NCBI GenBank assembly: GCA_965214495.1
Contig: OZ243958.1
Location: forward strand, 930,001-994,000
Length of the DNA stretch: 64,000 bases
Direction of reading: 5' to 3'
DNA from: JANQOH01 sp965214495
Lineage (GTDB): Bacteria; Pseudomonadota; Alphaproteobacteria; UBA7887
The position numbers and the translations under genes were made by a program. Below the pieces are notes generated by a model. It saw only the letters and a list, made by a program, of their open reading frames with translations. It did not search any database and was not told the origin of the DNA. How positions within the stretch are numbered: position 1 is the first letter of the stretch; each line of letters opens with the position of its first letter. Of the stretch, positions 1 to 8,437 are shown piece by piece.

Positions 1-1
1 C

Positions 2-202
2 TGCTCGACCTGCCACGTCGTCGTCGATCCCGCGTTCTACGACCGCCTCGGCGAACCCAGCGAAGACGAAGAGGACATGCTCGATCTCGCCTTCGGGCTC
101 ACCCACACGTCACGTCTGGGTTGCCAGATCGTCCTCACCGAAGCGCTCGACGGCATCGTCCTGACTCTGCCGGCGGCGACCCGCAACGTCATGCTGGGTT
201 GA
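2..202 (+). CDS. fdx: 2Fe-2S ferredoxin, C-terminal part (isc operon)
   Basis: Only the last 66 codons lie in the window; the gene begins upstream. The visible part opens with CSTCHVVV and later has RLGCQI. Together these match the last iron-sulfur-binding cysteines of adrenodoxin-type ferredoxins. These small cytoplasmic electron carriers support Fe-S cluster assembly in the Isc system. The stop codon is at 200-202 and iscX follows 18 bp later, the usual end of an isc operon. The acidic stretch EPSEDEEDMLD between the cysteines is typical of this family. Family assignment is firm; the exact paralogue cannot be judged without the N-terminus. Confidence 0.85.
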   Translation, partial: CSTCHVVVDPAFYDRLGEPSEDEEDMLDLAFGLTHTSRLGCQIVLTEALDGIVLTLPAATRNVMLG

Positions 203-220
203 GGAAGCGGGAAGACCGCG

Positions 221-415
221 ATGAAATGGACCGACATTTACGACATCGCCATCGCCCTCGAAGAGCGTCACCCCGACGCCGACAACGTCAATCTGCGCTT
301 CACCGATCTGCATCGGTGGGTGGCCGCGCTGCCGGGCTTCGACGACGACCCCGACCGTTCGAGCGAAAAGATCCTCGAGGCCATCCAGATGGCGTGGATC
401 GAGGAGCGCGATTGA
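221..415 (+). CDS. iscX: Fe-S assembly protein IscX
   Basis: A 64-residue acidic protein whose whole length matches the IscX/YfhJ family: MKWTD at the start, NLRFTDLHRWV in the middle, FDDDP, then KILEAIQMAWIEE at the end. IscX is a small cytoplasmic modulator of the cysteine desulfurase IscS and binds iron at its acidic surface. It sits directly after the ferredoxin gene in the canonical hscBA-fdx-iscX order. A purine-rich stretch (GAGGAAG) starts about 20 bases upstream of the ATG. The next gene begins 8 bp downstream, so it may be co-transcribed. Confidence 0.92.
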   Translation: MKWTDIYDIAIALEERHPDADNVNLRFTDLHRWVAALPGFDDDPDRSSEKILEAIQMAWIEERD

Positions 416-422
416 CGGCGCG

Positions 423-1376
423 ATGAACGACGTTCTGCGCACCCCCCAAGCCCGCTTCGAGGCGCTGCCCGGTTATCCGTTCGCGCCGCGCTGGCTCGAC
501 GAAGTCGCCGGTTTCCCCGGAGTCCGGCTGCACTATCTCGACGAACGCCCGGCGCGGGCGAAGCCGGAGACCGTCCTGTGCCTTCACGGTCATCCCACGT
601 GGAGTTATCTGTTCCGCCGCATGATCCCGCGCTTCGTCGATTCCGGCTACCGCGTCGTCGCGCCTGACCTGCCGGGCTTCGGGAAGTCCGACAAGCCGAC
701 GGATGAATCGGCGTTCACCGTCGAATCGCTGCGCAGCGCCGCGCTTGATCTTATCGAACGGTTGGCGCTCGACGATGTGGTGGTCGTCGGCCACGACTGG
801 GGCGCAACTTTGGGGTTGACCCTGCCGCTCGCGTTGCCTGGCCGCATCGCCGGTCTGATGGTCATGAACTGCGCACTGCCGGCGGGCGACCGGCGCCTGC
901 CCGACGGAGTGATCGGCTGGCGCAACTACAACGCCGCCAACCCCGACCTCAACGTGCCCGGGCTGATGGCGAAGGCCAACCGCATTCTGACCTTCGGCGA
1001 ATGTCGGGCCTATGGCGCGCCGTTCCCGGACGCGGCGCACAAGGCGGCGCTGCGCGCCCTGCCGGCGTTGATTTCGCAAGACCGCGACGCACCGGGGGCT
1101 GTCATGCTGCGCGAGGCGCGCACGTGGCTCGGCGAATCGTGGCGCGGCGCCTCGCAGTTCGTATGGGGCCTGCGTGATCCGGTGCACGGTCGGTCGGCGT
1201 TGCGCCGTCTGCACGGCATGGTAGCCGGTTCTCCGGAGCCGATCGCACTCGATCATGCGGGCCATTTCGTCCCCGAATGGGGCGACGAGTTCGCCGGCGC
1301 CGCGATGGAGTCGATCGCCCTGCAGATCGCCGCCCGCCGGGTTGCCGAAGGCGTGGAGAACGATGACGCCGCCTGA
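423..1376 (+). CDS. Haloalkane dehalogenase-like alpha/beta hydrolase
   Basis: A 317-residue alpha/beta-hydrolase. The segment LCLHGHPTWSYLFRRMIP resembles the HGEPTWSYLYRKMIP of HLD-I haloalkane dehalogenases such as DhlA. The nucleophile elbow is VVGHDWGA, so the nucleophile is Asp followed by Trp, as in dehalogenases and unlike the Ser of esterases. A later DAGHF-type motif (DHAGHFVPEWG) supplies the catalytic His, and GLRDPVHG may supply the acid. Dehalogenase, epoxide hydrolase or fluoroacetate dehalogenase activity cannot be separated by reading. Its last codons overlap the tenA start by 14 bp, so the two are probably co-transcribed. Confidence 0.75.
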   Translation: MNDVLRTPQARFEALPGYPFAPRWLDEVAGFPGVRLHYLDERPARAKPETVLCLHGHPTWSYLFRRMIPRFVDSGYRVVAPDLPGFGKSDKPTDESAFTVESLRSAALDLIERLALDDVVVVGHDWGATLGLTLPLALPGRIAGLMVMNCALPAGDRRLPDGVIGWRNYNAANPDLNVPGLMAKANRILTFGECRAYGAPFPDAAHKAALRALPALISQDRDAPGAVMLREARTWLGESWRGASQFVWGLRDPVHGRSALRRLHGMVAGSPEPIALDHAGHFVPEWGDEFAGAAMESIALQIAARRVAEGVENDDAA

Positions 1377-2043
1377 CGACAACACGCTGTTCGCACGTCT
1401 GCGCGCGGCGTGCGCCGACGACTGGCGCGCCTATTGCCGTCACCGCTTTGTCGCCGGCCTCGCCGACGGCAGCCTGCCGGAAGCGGCGTTCCGCCACTAT
1501 CTGGTTCAGGACTATCTCTTCCTGATTCAGTTCGCGCGCGCTTATGCGCTGGCAGCCTACAAGGCGGATACGATCGAAGACATGCGCGCGGCGGCCGCCA
1601 CCCTGTCGGGGATTCTCGACACCGAGATGGCGCTGCATGTCGGCTACTGCGCCGAGTGGGATCTGACCGAACAGGACATGGCCGCCGCGCCGGAGGCGCT
1701 CGAGACCGTCGCCTACACGCGCTTCGTTCTCGATTGCGGCCACGCGGGCGACCTGCTCGATCTGCTCGTCGCCCTCGCGCCCTGCGTGGTGGGTTACGGC
1801 GAAATCGGCCGTCGGCTCGGCGCCGACCCGGCAACGCGGCGCGACGGCAATCCGTATGTCAGTTGGATCGACATGTATTCCAGCGCAGAATATCAGGAGG
1901 TCGCCCGGGCCGCGGTCGCGCAGCTCGAACGCGCGGCCGCACGGCGCAGCGGCGAGGCCCGTTTCGCGCATCTCGCGGCGCTGCTCGGCCAGGCGACCCG
2001 GCTTGAGATCGCTTTTTGGGATATGGGCTGGGCCGCCGGTTGA
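1363..2043 (+). CDS. tenA: TenA-family aminopyrimidine aminohydrolase
   Basis: A 226-residue all-helical TenA protein. Features include FRHYLVQDYLFLIQFARAY near the N-terminus, ALAPCVVGYGEIG (catalytic Cys plus Glu region) in the middle, WIDMYSSAEYQ, and a C-terminal EIAFWDMG. TenA hydrolyses the amino group of degraded thiamine pyrimidines so they can be salvaged. The start is the ATG at 1363, which overlaps the preceding hydrolase gene. The longer frame beginning at 1255 would overlap that gene by over 100 bp and has no family similarity there. No other thiamine gene is adjacent. Confidence 0.85.
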   Translation: MTPPDDNTLFARLRAACADDWRAYCRHRFVAGLADGSLPEAAFRHYLVQDYLFLIQFARAYALAAYKADTIEDMRAAAATLSGILDTEMALHVGYCAEWDLTEQDMAAAPEALETVAYTRFVLDCGHAGDLLDLLVALAPCVVGYGEIGRRLGADPATRRDGNPYVSWIDMYSSAEYQEVARAAVAQLERAAARRSGEARFAHLAALLGQATRLEIAFWDMGWAAG

Positions 2044-2112
2044 AACGGCTCCGACTGCCGGGACAGTCTGGCGATCCGATCGACGTTGTCATCCACCCCG
2101 GGGGTCACGACG

Positions 2113-2370
2113 ATGAGCCTCAACATCAAGAATGACGAAACTTGCCGACTCGCGCGCGAACTCGCCCGGCTGACCGGCGAGACCATGACCGGCGCCATTA
2201 CCGTCGCGTTGCGCGAAAGCCTGGAACGTGAAAAGCGTAGGCGCAACGCAGGCGCCTTGGCTGAAGAGCTTCACGTGATCGGGCAACGCTGCGCGAGCCT
2301 TCTCGGGCCGGGGCCTTCGGCCGTCGAACACGGCGATTTGTTGTACGATGAGTGGGGCTTGCCCCGGTGA
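2113..2370 (+). CDS. vapB: VapB-family antitoxin (Rv0623-like)
   Basis: An 85-residue protein beginning MSLNIKNDETCRLARELARL and continuing TGETMTGAITVALRESLERE. This is the ribbon-helix-helix-like start of PSK/Rv0623-type VapB antitoxins. These bind and neutralise the paired PIN-domain ribonuclease and repress their own promoter. The ATG at 2113 fits the family start better than the upstream in-frame ATG at 2086. Its stop codon overlaps the GTG start of the toxin gene (GTGA at 2367-2370), the usual toxin-antitoxin arrangement for translational coupling. Confidence 0.85.
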   Translation: MSLNIKNDETCRLARELARLTGETMTGAITVALRESLEREKRRRNAGALAEELHVIGQRCASLLGPGPSAVEHGDLLYDEWGLPR

Positions 2371-2752
2371 TTATCGATACCTCGGCTGTCCTTGCCGTTT
2401 TGCTCGGCGAGCCGGACGCGAAGCGCTATGAAGACGCCATAGCTGCCGCATGGCCCCGGCGAATGTCGACCGTCGCGCTGCTCGAAGTGGCGATGGTCAT
2501 CGAGAGCAGAGGCGGAGCGCAGGCGGGACACGAACTTGACTTGTTACTGGAGAAGGCGGAGATTGAGCTGGTTTCCGTTACCCCCGAACACGCCGTCGCC
2601 GCGCGTCGGGCTTGGCGTCGTTTCGGAAAAGGCAATCATCCGGCGGCGCTGAATTTTGGTGACTGCTTTGCCTATGCCCTCGCGCGGGCGACCGGCGAAC
2701 CCTGCTGTTCAAGGGAGAAGATTTCGCCCACACCGATATCGAGGCGGCGTGA
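2367..2752 (+). pseudogene. vapC: VapC-family PIN toxin, frameshifted near its end
   Basis: From the GTG at 2367 the frame reads a PIN domain: IIDTSAVLAVLLGEP (first Asp), TVALLEVAMV (Glu) and NFGDCFAYALARATGEP (third acidic residue). After GEP the open frame runs off into unrelated sequence as far as 2966. Adding one C to the CCC run near 2699-2702 restores GEPLLFKGEDFAHTDIEAA and a stop at 2750-2752. That is the normal VapC C-terminus with its last conserved Asp. So the gene either carries a one-base deletion or contains a sequencing error. An antitoxin with a broken toxin is harmless and would be tolerated. Confidence 0.8.
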
Positions 2753-2881
2753 CCGTGTGACCGTTCCTCCAGGTGCCCTGTCCCGGCCGCGACGGAAGCG
2801 CCTGAAACCGTGGCATGCACACGCTTGTTCCCTGTTACTGCGTCGGCGCTCTGAGGAATCGGCTTTCGGGACAGGAACCAA

Positions 2882-3055
2882 TCGATCCTGCCCAAGGCGG
2901 TCACCGCCACGATGGAGACCGCGGACTATTTCGAGGTGGCGGCCAAGAACGGTCGCATCGCGCTGACGCCGGTGCACGTCAACCGGGCCGATGGCGTGCG
3001 CGTAAATCTCGCCGAGCCTCGTCAGTCTGCACAAGTCGCAGGCGGACAACTATGA
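2882..3055 (+). pseudogene. AbrB/SpoVT-like antitoxin remnant
   Basis: In the third forward frame this stretch reads ILPKAVTATMETADYFEVAAKNGRIALTPV in outline, resembling the second half of the AbrB/MazE/SpoVT fold (IPKAV...GDYFEV...GRIVLTPV). It ends at a TGA at 3053-3055. There is no start codon or N-terminal half in frame, so it looks like a remnant of a second antitoxin downstream of vapBC. The rest of 2753-3150 holds no intact gene. An AT-rich patch lies at 3056-3095. Confidence 0.35.
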
Positions 3056-3150
3056 ATATCTATCAACAGGTTGTCTATGTTTTCTTCATAGTTTGAAGCA
3101 ACCCGATCGGGATCGCCCGGTCCGCCGTTGCAGAGAGCGGTTTCACCGCT

Positions 3151-4356
3151 TCAGCCCGCCTCCTCCTTGCGGTAGGGCGAGAACTCGCGCTCGACCGTCT
3201 CGATCTCCCAATCCACGTGGCGACGTTCGCGTTCGAGGTAATGGGCCACCGCGTCGCGAAACCGCGGGTCGGTGATCCAGTGGGCGCTGTAGGTATGGCG
3301 CGGCATGTAGCCGCGCTGAATCTTGTGCGGCCCCTGCGCGCCGGCTTCCACCCACTCCAGACCGCGATCGATCGCGAAGTCGATGGCGCGGTAGTAGCAC
3401 GCCTCGAAATGCAGGAATTCGTGGTGTTCGGTGCAGCCCCAGTTGCGCCCGAAGAGCGTGTTCTCGCCGATCAGGTTGAGTGCGCCGGCGATGTAGCGCC
3501 CGTCGCGCCGGCACATCACCAGCGCCACGCGGTCCGCGAGGCGCTGGTGCAGCAGGTCGAAGAACGCACGGTTGAGATAGGGCGCCCCCCACTTGCGCCG
3601 CCCCGTGTCCGTGTAGAAACGGTAGAACGCATCCCAGTGCGCCGGTCGCAGCGTGTCGCCGGACAGGACCTCGATATCGATGTCGGCCGCGCAGGCGCGG
3701 GCGCGCTCGCGGCGGATCATCTTGCGCTTGCGTGCGTTCAGCGTGGCCAGGAACTCGTCGAAACTCGCATAGCCGCGGTTGCGCCAGTGGAACTGCTCGC
3801 CCGTGCGTTGCAGGAACCCCGCCTCGCCGAGATCGCGCCACTCGGCCTCGGTCGGAAAGGTCACGTGGACCGACGAAACGCCGAGGCGTTCCGCCACCTG
3901 CACGACGGCGGAGATCAACAGCAAGCGTGCACCGCTCGCGTCGTGTTCCGGCGCAGTCAGCAGGCGGCTGCCGGTGACCGGTGTGAACGGCACCGAGCAT
4001 TGAAGCTTGGGGTAATAGTGTCCGCCGGCGCGCTCGAAAGCGTCGGCCCAGCCGTGGTCGAACACATACTCGCCGTGGGAGTGGTTCTTGAGGTAGAGCG
4101 GCATCGCCGCGATCAGGTCGCTGGCGGCGTCTTCGACCACGATGTGGTGCGGCAGCCAGCCGGTTTCGGCGGCACAACAGCCGCTTTCCTCGAGGGCGTC
4201 GAGGAAAGCGTGACTCAGAAAAGGATTGCCGGCGCCGCGCAACCCGTCCCACGCGGCGGCGTCGATCTCGTCGATTCGCGACAGCGTCCGCGCGGCGTAA
4301 CGGGTTTCGCGGTCGGAGGCCACGCAGGGGTCGCGCGGTTCAGGCGGCGCGTTCAC
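3151..4356 (-). CDS. FemAB/GNAT-like protein (DUF482, COG3146)
   Basis: A 401-residue protein of the FemAB_like (PF04339/DUF482) family. Recognisable segments are NPFLSHAFLDALEESGC, a central LNARKRKMIRRERARA, FYTDTGRRKWGAPYLNRAFF and the C-terminal AGAQGPHKIQRGYMP. The family has a double GNAT fold and is annotated as a possible peptidoglycan-related or aminoacyl-transferring enzyme; its reaction is not established. The gene is last in a minus-strand operon after ridA and an aminotransferase, and its start overlaps the aminotransferase stop by 17 bp. There is no signal peptide, so it is probably cytoplasmic. Confidence 0.8.
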   Translation of the reverse strand: MNAPPEPRDPCVASDRETRYAARTLSRIDEIDAAAWDGLRGAGNPFLSHAFLDALEESGCCAAETGWLPHHIVVEDAASDLIAAMPLYLKNHSHGEYVFDHGWADAFERAGGHYYPKLQCSVPFTPVTGSRLLTAPEHDASGARLLLISAVVQVAERLGVSSVHVTFPTEAEWRDLGEAGFLQRTGEQFHWRNRGYASFDEFLATLNARKRKMIRRERARACAADIDIEVLSGDTLRPAHWDAFYRFYTDTGRRKWGAPYLNRAFFDLLHQRLADRVALVMCRRDGRYIAGALNLIGENTLFGRNWGCTEHHEFLHFEACYYRAIDFAIDRGLEWVEAGAQGPHKIQRGYMPRHTYSAHWITDPRFRDAVAHYLERERRHVDWEIETVEREFSPYRKEEAG

Positions 4357-5737
4357 GTGCCAGTTCGTCGCCGAACCTCCCGAGAGCGCGGCCGAATTTG
4401 TCCACCAGCTCGTCCACCTCCGATTCGGTAACGACCAACGGCGGCGAGAAGCAGACGGTGTTGGCCATGCCGCGGCAGATCATGCCGAGTTCCAGCGCTT
4501 CTCGCGCCACCCGTGCGGCGACCTCGCGCTCGGCGGCGAACGCCAGCTTCCGGTCCTTGTCGGCCACGAGTTCGATTCCCGCCATCAGGCCGACCCCGCG
4601 CACTTCGCCGACGAGCGGATGATCGGCGAACGCCTCGCGCAAGCGCTGCTGGAAACAGGGCGCGACCCGGGCCGCATGTCCGACAAGGTCTTCGCGCTGC
4701 ATGATCTCGATCGTCTTCAGGCCGGCGGCCGCGGCGACCGGGTGGCCGCCATAGGTATAACCATGGGCGAACGGACCGGTTTCCGGCGAGCCCTCCTTCA
4801 GCACCTGCCAGATATCCTCCGAGATCACTGCGGCCGACATCGGCACATAGGCGCTCGTCAGGCCCTTGGCGATCGAGATCATGTCGGGAGCGAGATCGAA
4901 GTAATCGGTCCCGAACCAGCGTCCGAGCCGGCCGAAACCGCAGATCACTTCATCGACGATGAAGAGAATGTCGTACTTGCGCAAAATCGGCTGGATCTCC
5001 GCGAAATAGCCCTCAGGCGGCACCACCACGCCGCCGGCCCCCATCACCGGTTCGGCGATGAAGGCGGCGCAGGTCTCCGGCCCTTCCTTCAGAATCAGCG
5101 CTTCCAGGTCGGCCGCCAGCTTTCGCGAGAACGCGCGCTCGCTCATGCCGTCTTCCGCTTCCCGGTAATGGTGCGGCGCACTGGTGTGGATGAAATCGGC
5201 CAGCGGCAGGTTGAAGGATTGGTGCAGGTTCGGCAGGCCGGTCATGCTGGCCGCGGCGACGGTAACGCCATGGTAGCCGCGTTGCCGCGAGATGATCTTG
5301 CGCTTCTCGGGTTTGCCGCGCAGATTGTTGTAATACCAGACGATCTTGACCTGAGTGTCGTTGGCTTCCGATCCCGAATTGCAGAAGAACACCTTGCTCA
5401 TCTGCGGCGGCATCAGGCTCAGCACCTTGTCGGCAAGGCGGATCGCCGGTTCCTGCGACATCGAGAAGAACAGGTGGTAATAGGCGAGGTCGCGAGTCTG
5501 CGCAGCGATCGCCTCCACCATTTCCTCGCGGCCGTGGCCGATATTGACGCACCACAGCCCGCCCATCGCGTCCAGATAGCGCTTGCCGTGAACGTCGTTG
5601 ACATGCGCGCCTTTGCCGCTGGCGACGATCAACGGACCGTCGCGCAGATGGGCGGCGATCGACGTGTAGGGATGGATCAGCGACTGCTTGTCCATCTCTT
5701 CGAGCGAAAGGTTGCGGGTGATTTCGCTGGGACTCAT
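4340..5737 (-). CDS. Class III omega-aminotransferase
   Basis: A 465-residue fold-type I, class III PLP aminotransferase. The PLP lysine is in SIAKGLTSAYVPMSA, the Asp that contacts the pyridine nitrogen is in FIVDEVICGFGRLG, and FFCNSGSEANDTQVK forms the phosphate-binding region. Close family members use diamines, beta-alanine or taurine with pyruvate. The N-terminal HPYTSIAAHLRDGPLIV is typical of the putrescine/polyamine-pyruvate subgroup, but the substrate is inferred only. It lies between ridA and the FemAB-like gene. RidA deaminates reactive enamine/imine intermediates from PLP enzymes, which makes functional co-expression plausible. Confidence 0.85.
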   Translation of the reverse strand: MSPSEITRNLSLEEMDKQSLIHPYTSIAAHLRDGPLIVASGKGAHVNDVHGKRYLDAMGGLWCVNIGHGREEMVEAIAAQTRDLAYYHLFFSMSQEPAIRLADKVLSLMPPQMSKVFFCNSGSEANDTQVKIVWYYNNLRGKPEKRKIISRQRGYHGVTVAAASMTGLPNLHQSFNLPLADFIHTSAPHHYREAEDGMSERAFSRKLAADLEALILKEGPETCAAFIAEPVMGAGGVVVPPEGYFAEIQPILRKYDILFIVDEVICGFGRLGRWFGTDYFDLAPDMISIAKGLTSAYVPMSAAVISEDIWQVLKEGSPETGPFAHGYTYGGHPVAAAAGLKTIEIMQREDLVGHAARVAPCFQQRLREAFADHPLVGEVRGVGLMAGIELVADKDRKLAFAAEREVAARVAREALELGMICRGMANTVCFSPPLVVTESEVDELVDKFGRALGRFGDELARERAA

Positions 5738-5762
5738 GGCCTTTCTCCTCGCGCGGGCCGCG

Positions 5763-6230
5763 CTAGCGGATTTCGAAGATGCCGTCGGCCTCGACCGCGA
5801 CCCCGCGCGGCAACGAGCCGGCGCCGACCGCGAAACGGGCGTGCCGCCCGGCGTTGCCGAACACTGCCACCATCAGGTCCGACGCGCCGTTGGCGACTTC
5901 GGGATGCCGGGTGAACGAGGCCGGCGCGTTGACGAACACGCCGAGCTTGATGCAGCGGACGACGCGGTCGAGATCGCCGCCGCACGCGACCTTTAGCTGG
6001 GCGATCAGATTGAGACCGCAGAGGCGCGCCGCCGCCTGGCCTTCTTCGACGCCGAGATCCGCGCCGACCTTGCCGACATACCGCACCTCGCCATTGTCGA
6101 AGGTAACCTGGCCGGCGATGAAGACGAGGTTTCCGCCGATCGTGAAGGGGATGTAGTTGGCGGCCGGCGCGGACGGCCGCGGCAGCGCGATTCCCAGTTC
6201 CGCGAGCCGCGCCTCGATCTTCCCCGACAT
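5763..6230 (-). CDS. RidA-family enamine/imine deaminase
   Basis: A 155-residue RidA/YjgF/UK114 protein. It reads ANYIPFTIGGNLVFIAGQV near the start, LGVEEGQAAARLCGLNLIAQLK in the middle and GVFVNAPASF near the end, all family signatures. It hydrolyses reactive 2-aminoacrylate-type intermediates that leak from PLP enzymes. The ATG at 6230 is preceded by GGAGCTC at a good ribosome-binding distance, which decides this start over the longer upstream frame. It is the first gene of a three-gene minus-strand operon with the aminotransferase 25 bp downstream. Confidence 0.9.
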   Translation of the reverse strand: MSGKIEARLAELGIALPRPSAPAANYIPFTIGGNLVFIAGQVTFDNGEVRYVGKVGADLGVEEGQAAARLCGLNLIAQLKVACGGDLDRVVRCIKLGVFVNAPASFTRHPEVANGASDLMVAVFGNAGRHARFAVGAGSLPRGVAVEADGIFEIR

Positions 6231-6399
6231 GGCGAGCTCCTCGTTCGTTGACCTGTCCCGTGCGAGCATACGATTGCCCGCACCGCGACGAAAGATGCGA
6301 TTCTGCCGCCCGTCACGCGGGTCCGGGACCTTCTTGGAAGCGGCGATAGCTGATATCGTGCATCCGGTTTCGGTGCCCCGGTTCGGCGAAGGGATTCTC

Positions 6400-7230
6400 A
6401 TGGTAGTTGGTTCGGGCGCGGCGATCGCCCGTGTTTTCGGCGCGCTCGCGCTTTCGATCGCAGGGTCCGCCGCGACCGCGGCGGATCTGAAGCCTCATCG
6501 TGCGCTCTACGACCTCGATCTCGCCGCGGTGCACAGCGGCTCGGAGATCGCCGCGCTAAGCGGCAAGATGCTGATCGAGTGGGCCGACGCCTGCGACGGC
6601 TGGACCGTGTCGCAGCGCATCCAGATGGCGGTTTCCGATCGCCGCGGCCCGTCGTTCGAGAATGACATCGCGTTTTCGAGTTTCGAGACCAAGGCCGGAG
6701 ACCGCCTGCGTTTCAGCATCCGATGGATGGCGCATGGAAAGCCCTTTCGCGAGTTCGCCGGGCGCGCCCAACGCGGTCCGGCGGGAGGGGTGGTTTCGTT
6801 CGCCGCGCCGGCCGGCCAGTCGCTCGACCTGCCCCGCGGAACGCTGTTTCCTACCGAGCACCTGTTTCTGCTGGTCGATGCGGCCGCCGCCGGCGAGTCC
6901 CGCCTGTCGAGCATCGTTTTCGGAGGCACCGGGCCCGACAGCCTGCACGAAGTCTCGGCGTTCATCGGCGAGGAGATCCCCGCCGGCAGCCGGCAGACCG
7001 GACCCGGAGGCGAGGACCGCCAGATCTTTCGCGATCTTGCGGAATTGCGTTCGTGGCCGGTGTCGATCGCGTATTTTCCCGCCGGTTCCGCCGAGCCGGA
7101 ACCGGATTTCGAGGTCGCCTATCGACTGGTCGAGAATGGCGTGGCCGAAGACCTGATGCTCGACTATGGCGAATTCGCGATGGATGCGGTGCTGGACGAG
7201 CTTGAGTTCATTTCGCCGCCCGAGTGCTGA
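6400..7230 (+). CDS. eipB: EipB-family periplasmic protein (DUF1849)
   Basis: A 276-residue exported protein. The N-terminus carries a hydrophobic signal ending in AGSAATAA, followed by DLKPHRALYDLDL. DUF1849/EipB signatures include WADACDGWTVSQRIQM and HLFLLVDAA, and it ends in SPPEC. In Brucella, EipB is a spiral beta-barrel needed for envelope integrity and held by one disulfide. The two cysteines here (in DACDGW and the terminal PEC) match that pairing. The ATG at 6400 gives a clean signal peptide. Its 3' end overlaps the convergent dinB by 23 bp. Confidence 0.88.
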   Translation: MVVGSGAAIARVFGALALSIAGSAATAADLKPHRALYDLDLAAVHSGSEIAALSGKMLIEWADACDGWTVSQRIQMAVSDRRGPSFENDIAFSSFETKAGDRLRFSIRWMAHGKPFREFAGRAQRGPAGGVVSFAAPAGQSLDLPRGTLFPTEHLFLLVDAAAAGESRLSSIVFGGTGPDSLHEVSAFIGEEIPAGSRQTGPGGEDRQIFRDLAELRSWPVSIAYFPAGSAEPEPDFEVAYRLVENGVAEDLMLDYGEFAMDAVLDELEFISPPEC

Positions 7231-8431
7231 CCGGGGATTGCTCCGGCGCCGTTTCGAGCATGTCGGGCGGGTCCGCGTCGCCGGCGCCGCCCAGTTTCGC
7301 GACTCCGATACCCAGGAGCCGATAGCGGGTTCCGTCCGCTTCGCGGCGCAGCAGGCGGCGGCCGGCTGCCGCGATGACTTCGGCCCGCCGGGTTGCCGAG
7401 GCGAGGGTGGCGGACCGCGTTCGCAGGCGGAAATCGTGGCTTTTCAGCTTGAGGACCACGGTCTGGCCGGCGAGACCGCGGCGTTCCAGGCGCTCGGCGA
7501 CTCGCGTGCAGAGCCGTTCGAGGACCGTTTCCAGCGCCGCCCGCTCGGCGATATCGGCGTCGAAGGTCGTCTCCGCCGAAATGCTGCGGGCCTCTCCGCC
7601 GGCTTCGACACGGCGGTCGTCCTCGCCGCGCGCGTGACGCGCCAATTGACGCCCGATGCTGCCGTAGCGACTCGCCAGTTCGTCGGCGTTACGTTCCTGA
7701 AGCTGGCCGACAGTGTTGATCCCGTCGCCTTGCAGTCGGCGGGCGAGGGCGGGTCCGACCCCCCATAATTTGCGCACCGCCAGCGGAGCGAGAAACGCCC
7801 GGGCGCCCGCGCGCCCGACCACGGAGAACCCGCGCGGCTTGTCGAGATCCGACGCCAGCTTGGCGAGAAGCTTGTTGTAGCTCAGCCCCACCGACACCGT
7901 GATTCCGAGCGACCGTTCGACCAACCGGGCGAACGCCGCGAGCCGCTCCGCCGCGCTCTCGCCGACGCCGGCTTCGGTGAAGTCGAGATAGGCTTCGTCG
8001 ATCGAGACCGGTTGCACGCGGTCGCACGCTTCGCGCATGAGCCCACGCACTTGGGCGCCCACCTCGCGGTATCGCGCCATGTCCGGCGGTAGCACGACCG
8101 CGTCGGGGCACGCCGCCAGCGCCTTGAACATCGGCATCGCCGACCGGACCCCGTAGAGCCGGGCGATGTAACACGCGGTGCTCACCACGCCGCGCCTGCC
8201 GCCGCCGATGATCACCGGCTTGTCCAGGAGGGCGGGATCGTCGCGCTTCTCGACCGCTGCGTAGAAAGCGTCGCAGTCGATATGCGCGATTGCGAGCGAC
8301 CGGAGTTCGTCATGCGCGACCACGCGCGGACCGCCGCATTCCGGGCACCGGCCGGCGGTGGCGCAGTGTGCGCCGCAATCGCGGCACAGCGCGTTCGTCG
8401 CCGCCGAGTCGATACCCGGGGGCGGGCGCAT
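7208..8431 (-). CDS. dinB: DNA polymerase IV (Y-family)
   Basis: A 407-residue Y-family translesion polymerase. The catalytic motifs are AHIDCDAFYAAVE (first Asp) and QPVSIDEAYLDF (SxDE). Also present are YNKLLAKLASDLDKP and the helix-hairpin-helix KLWGVGPALARRL. Residues 16-35 hold two CxxC-type pairs (CRDCGAHC and CPECGG), an N-terminal zinc-ribbon extension common in alphaproteobacterial DinB. The protein bypasses damaged DNA during replication. It lies upstream of, and in the same direction as, nothing closely linked except a HAD gene ending 6 bp from its start side. No LexA box was recognised by eye. Confidence 0.92.
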   Translation of the reverse strand: MRPPPGIDSAATNALCRDCGAHCATAGRCPECGGPRVVAHDELRSLAIAHIDCDAFYAAVEKRDDPALLDKPVIIGGGRRGVVSTACYIARLYGVRSAMPMFKALAACPDAVVLPPDMARYREVGAQVRGLMREACDRVQPVSIDEAYLDFTEAGVGESAAERLAAFARLVERSLGITVSVGLSYNKLLAKLASDLDKPRGFSVVGRAGARAFLAPLAVRKLWGVGPALARRLQGDGINTVGQLQERNADELASRYGSIGRQLARHARGEDDRRVEAGGEARSISAETTFDADIAERAALETVLERLCTRVAERLERRGLAGQTVVLKLKSHDFRLRTRSATLASATRRAEVIAAAGRRLLRREADGTRYRLLGIGVAKLGGAGDADPPDMLETAPEQSPVSTRAAK

Positions 8432-8437
8432 GGGCTG

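Noticed and set aside
3217..4431. 404-codon forward frame over the FemAB-like gene
   Set aside because: Shadow of the real minus-strand gene; codon usage and composition are not protein-like.
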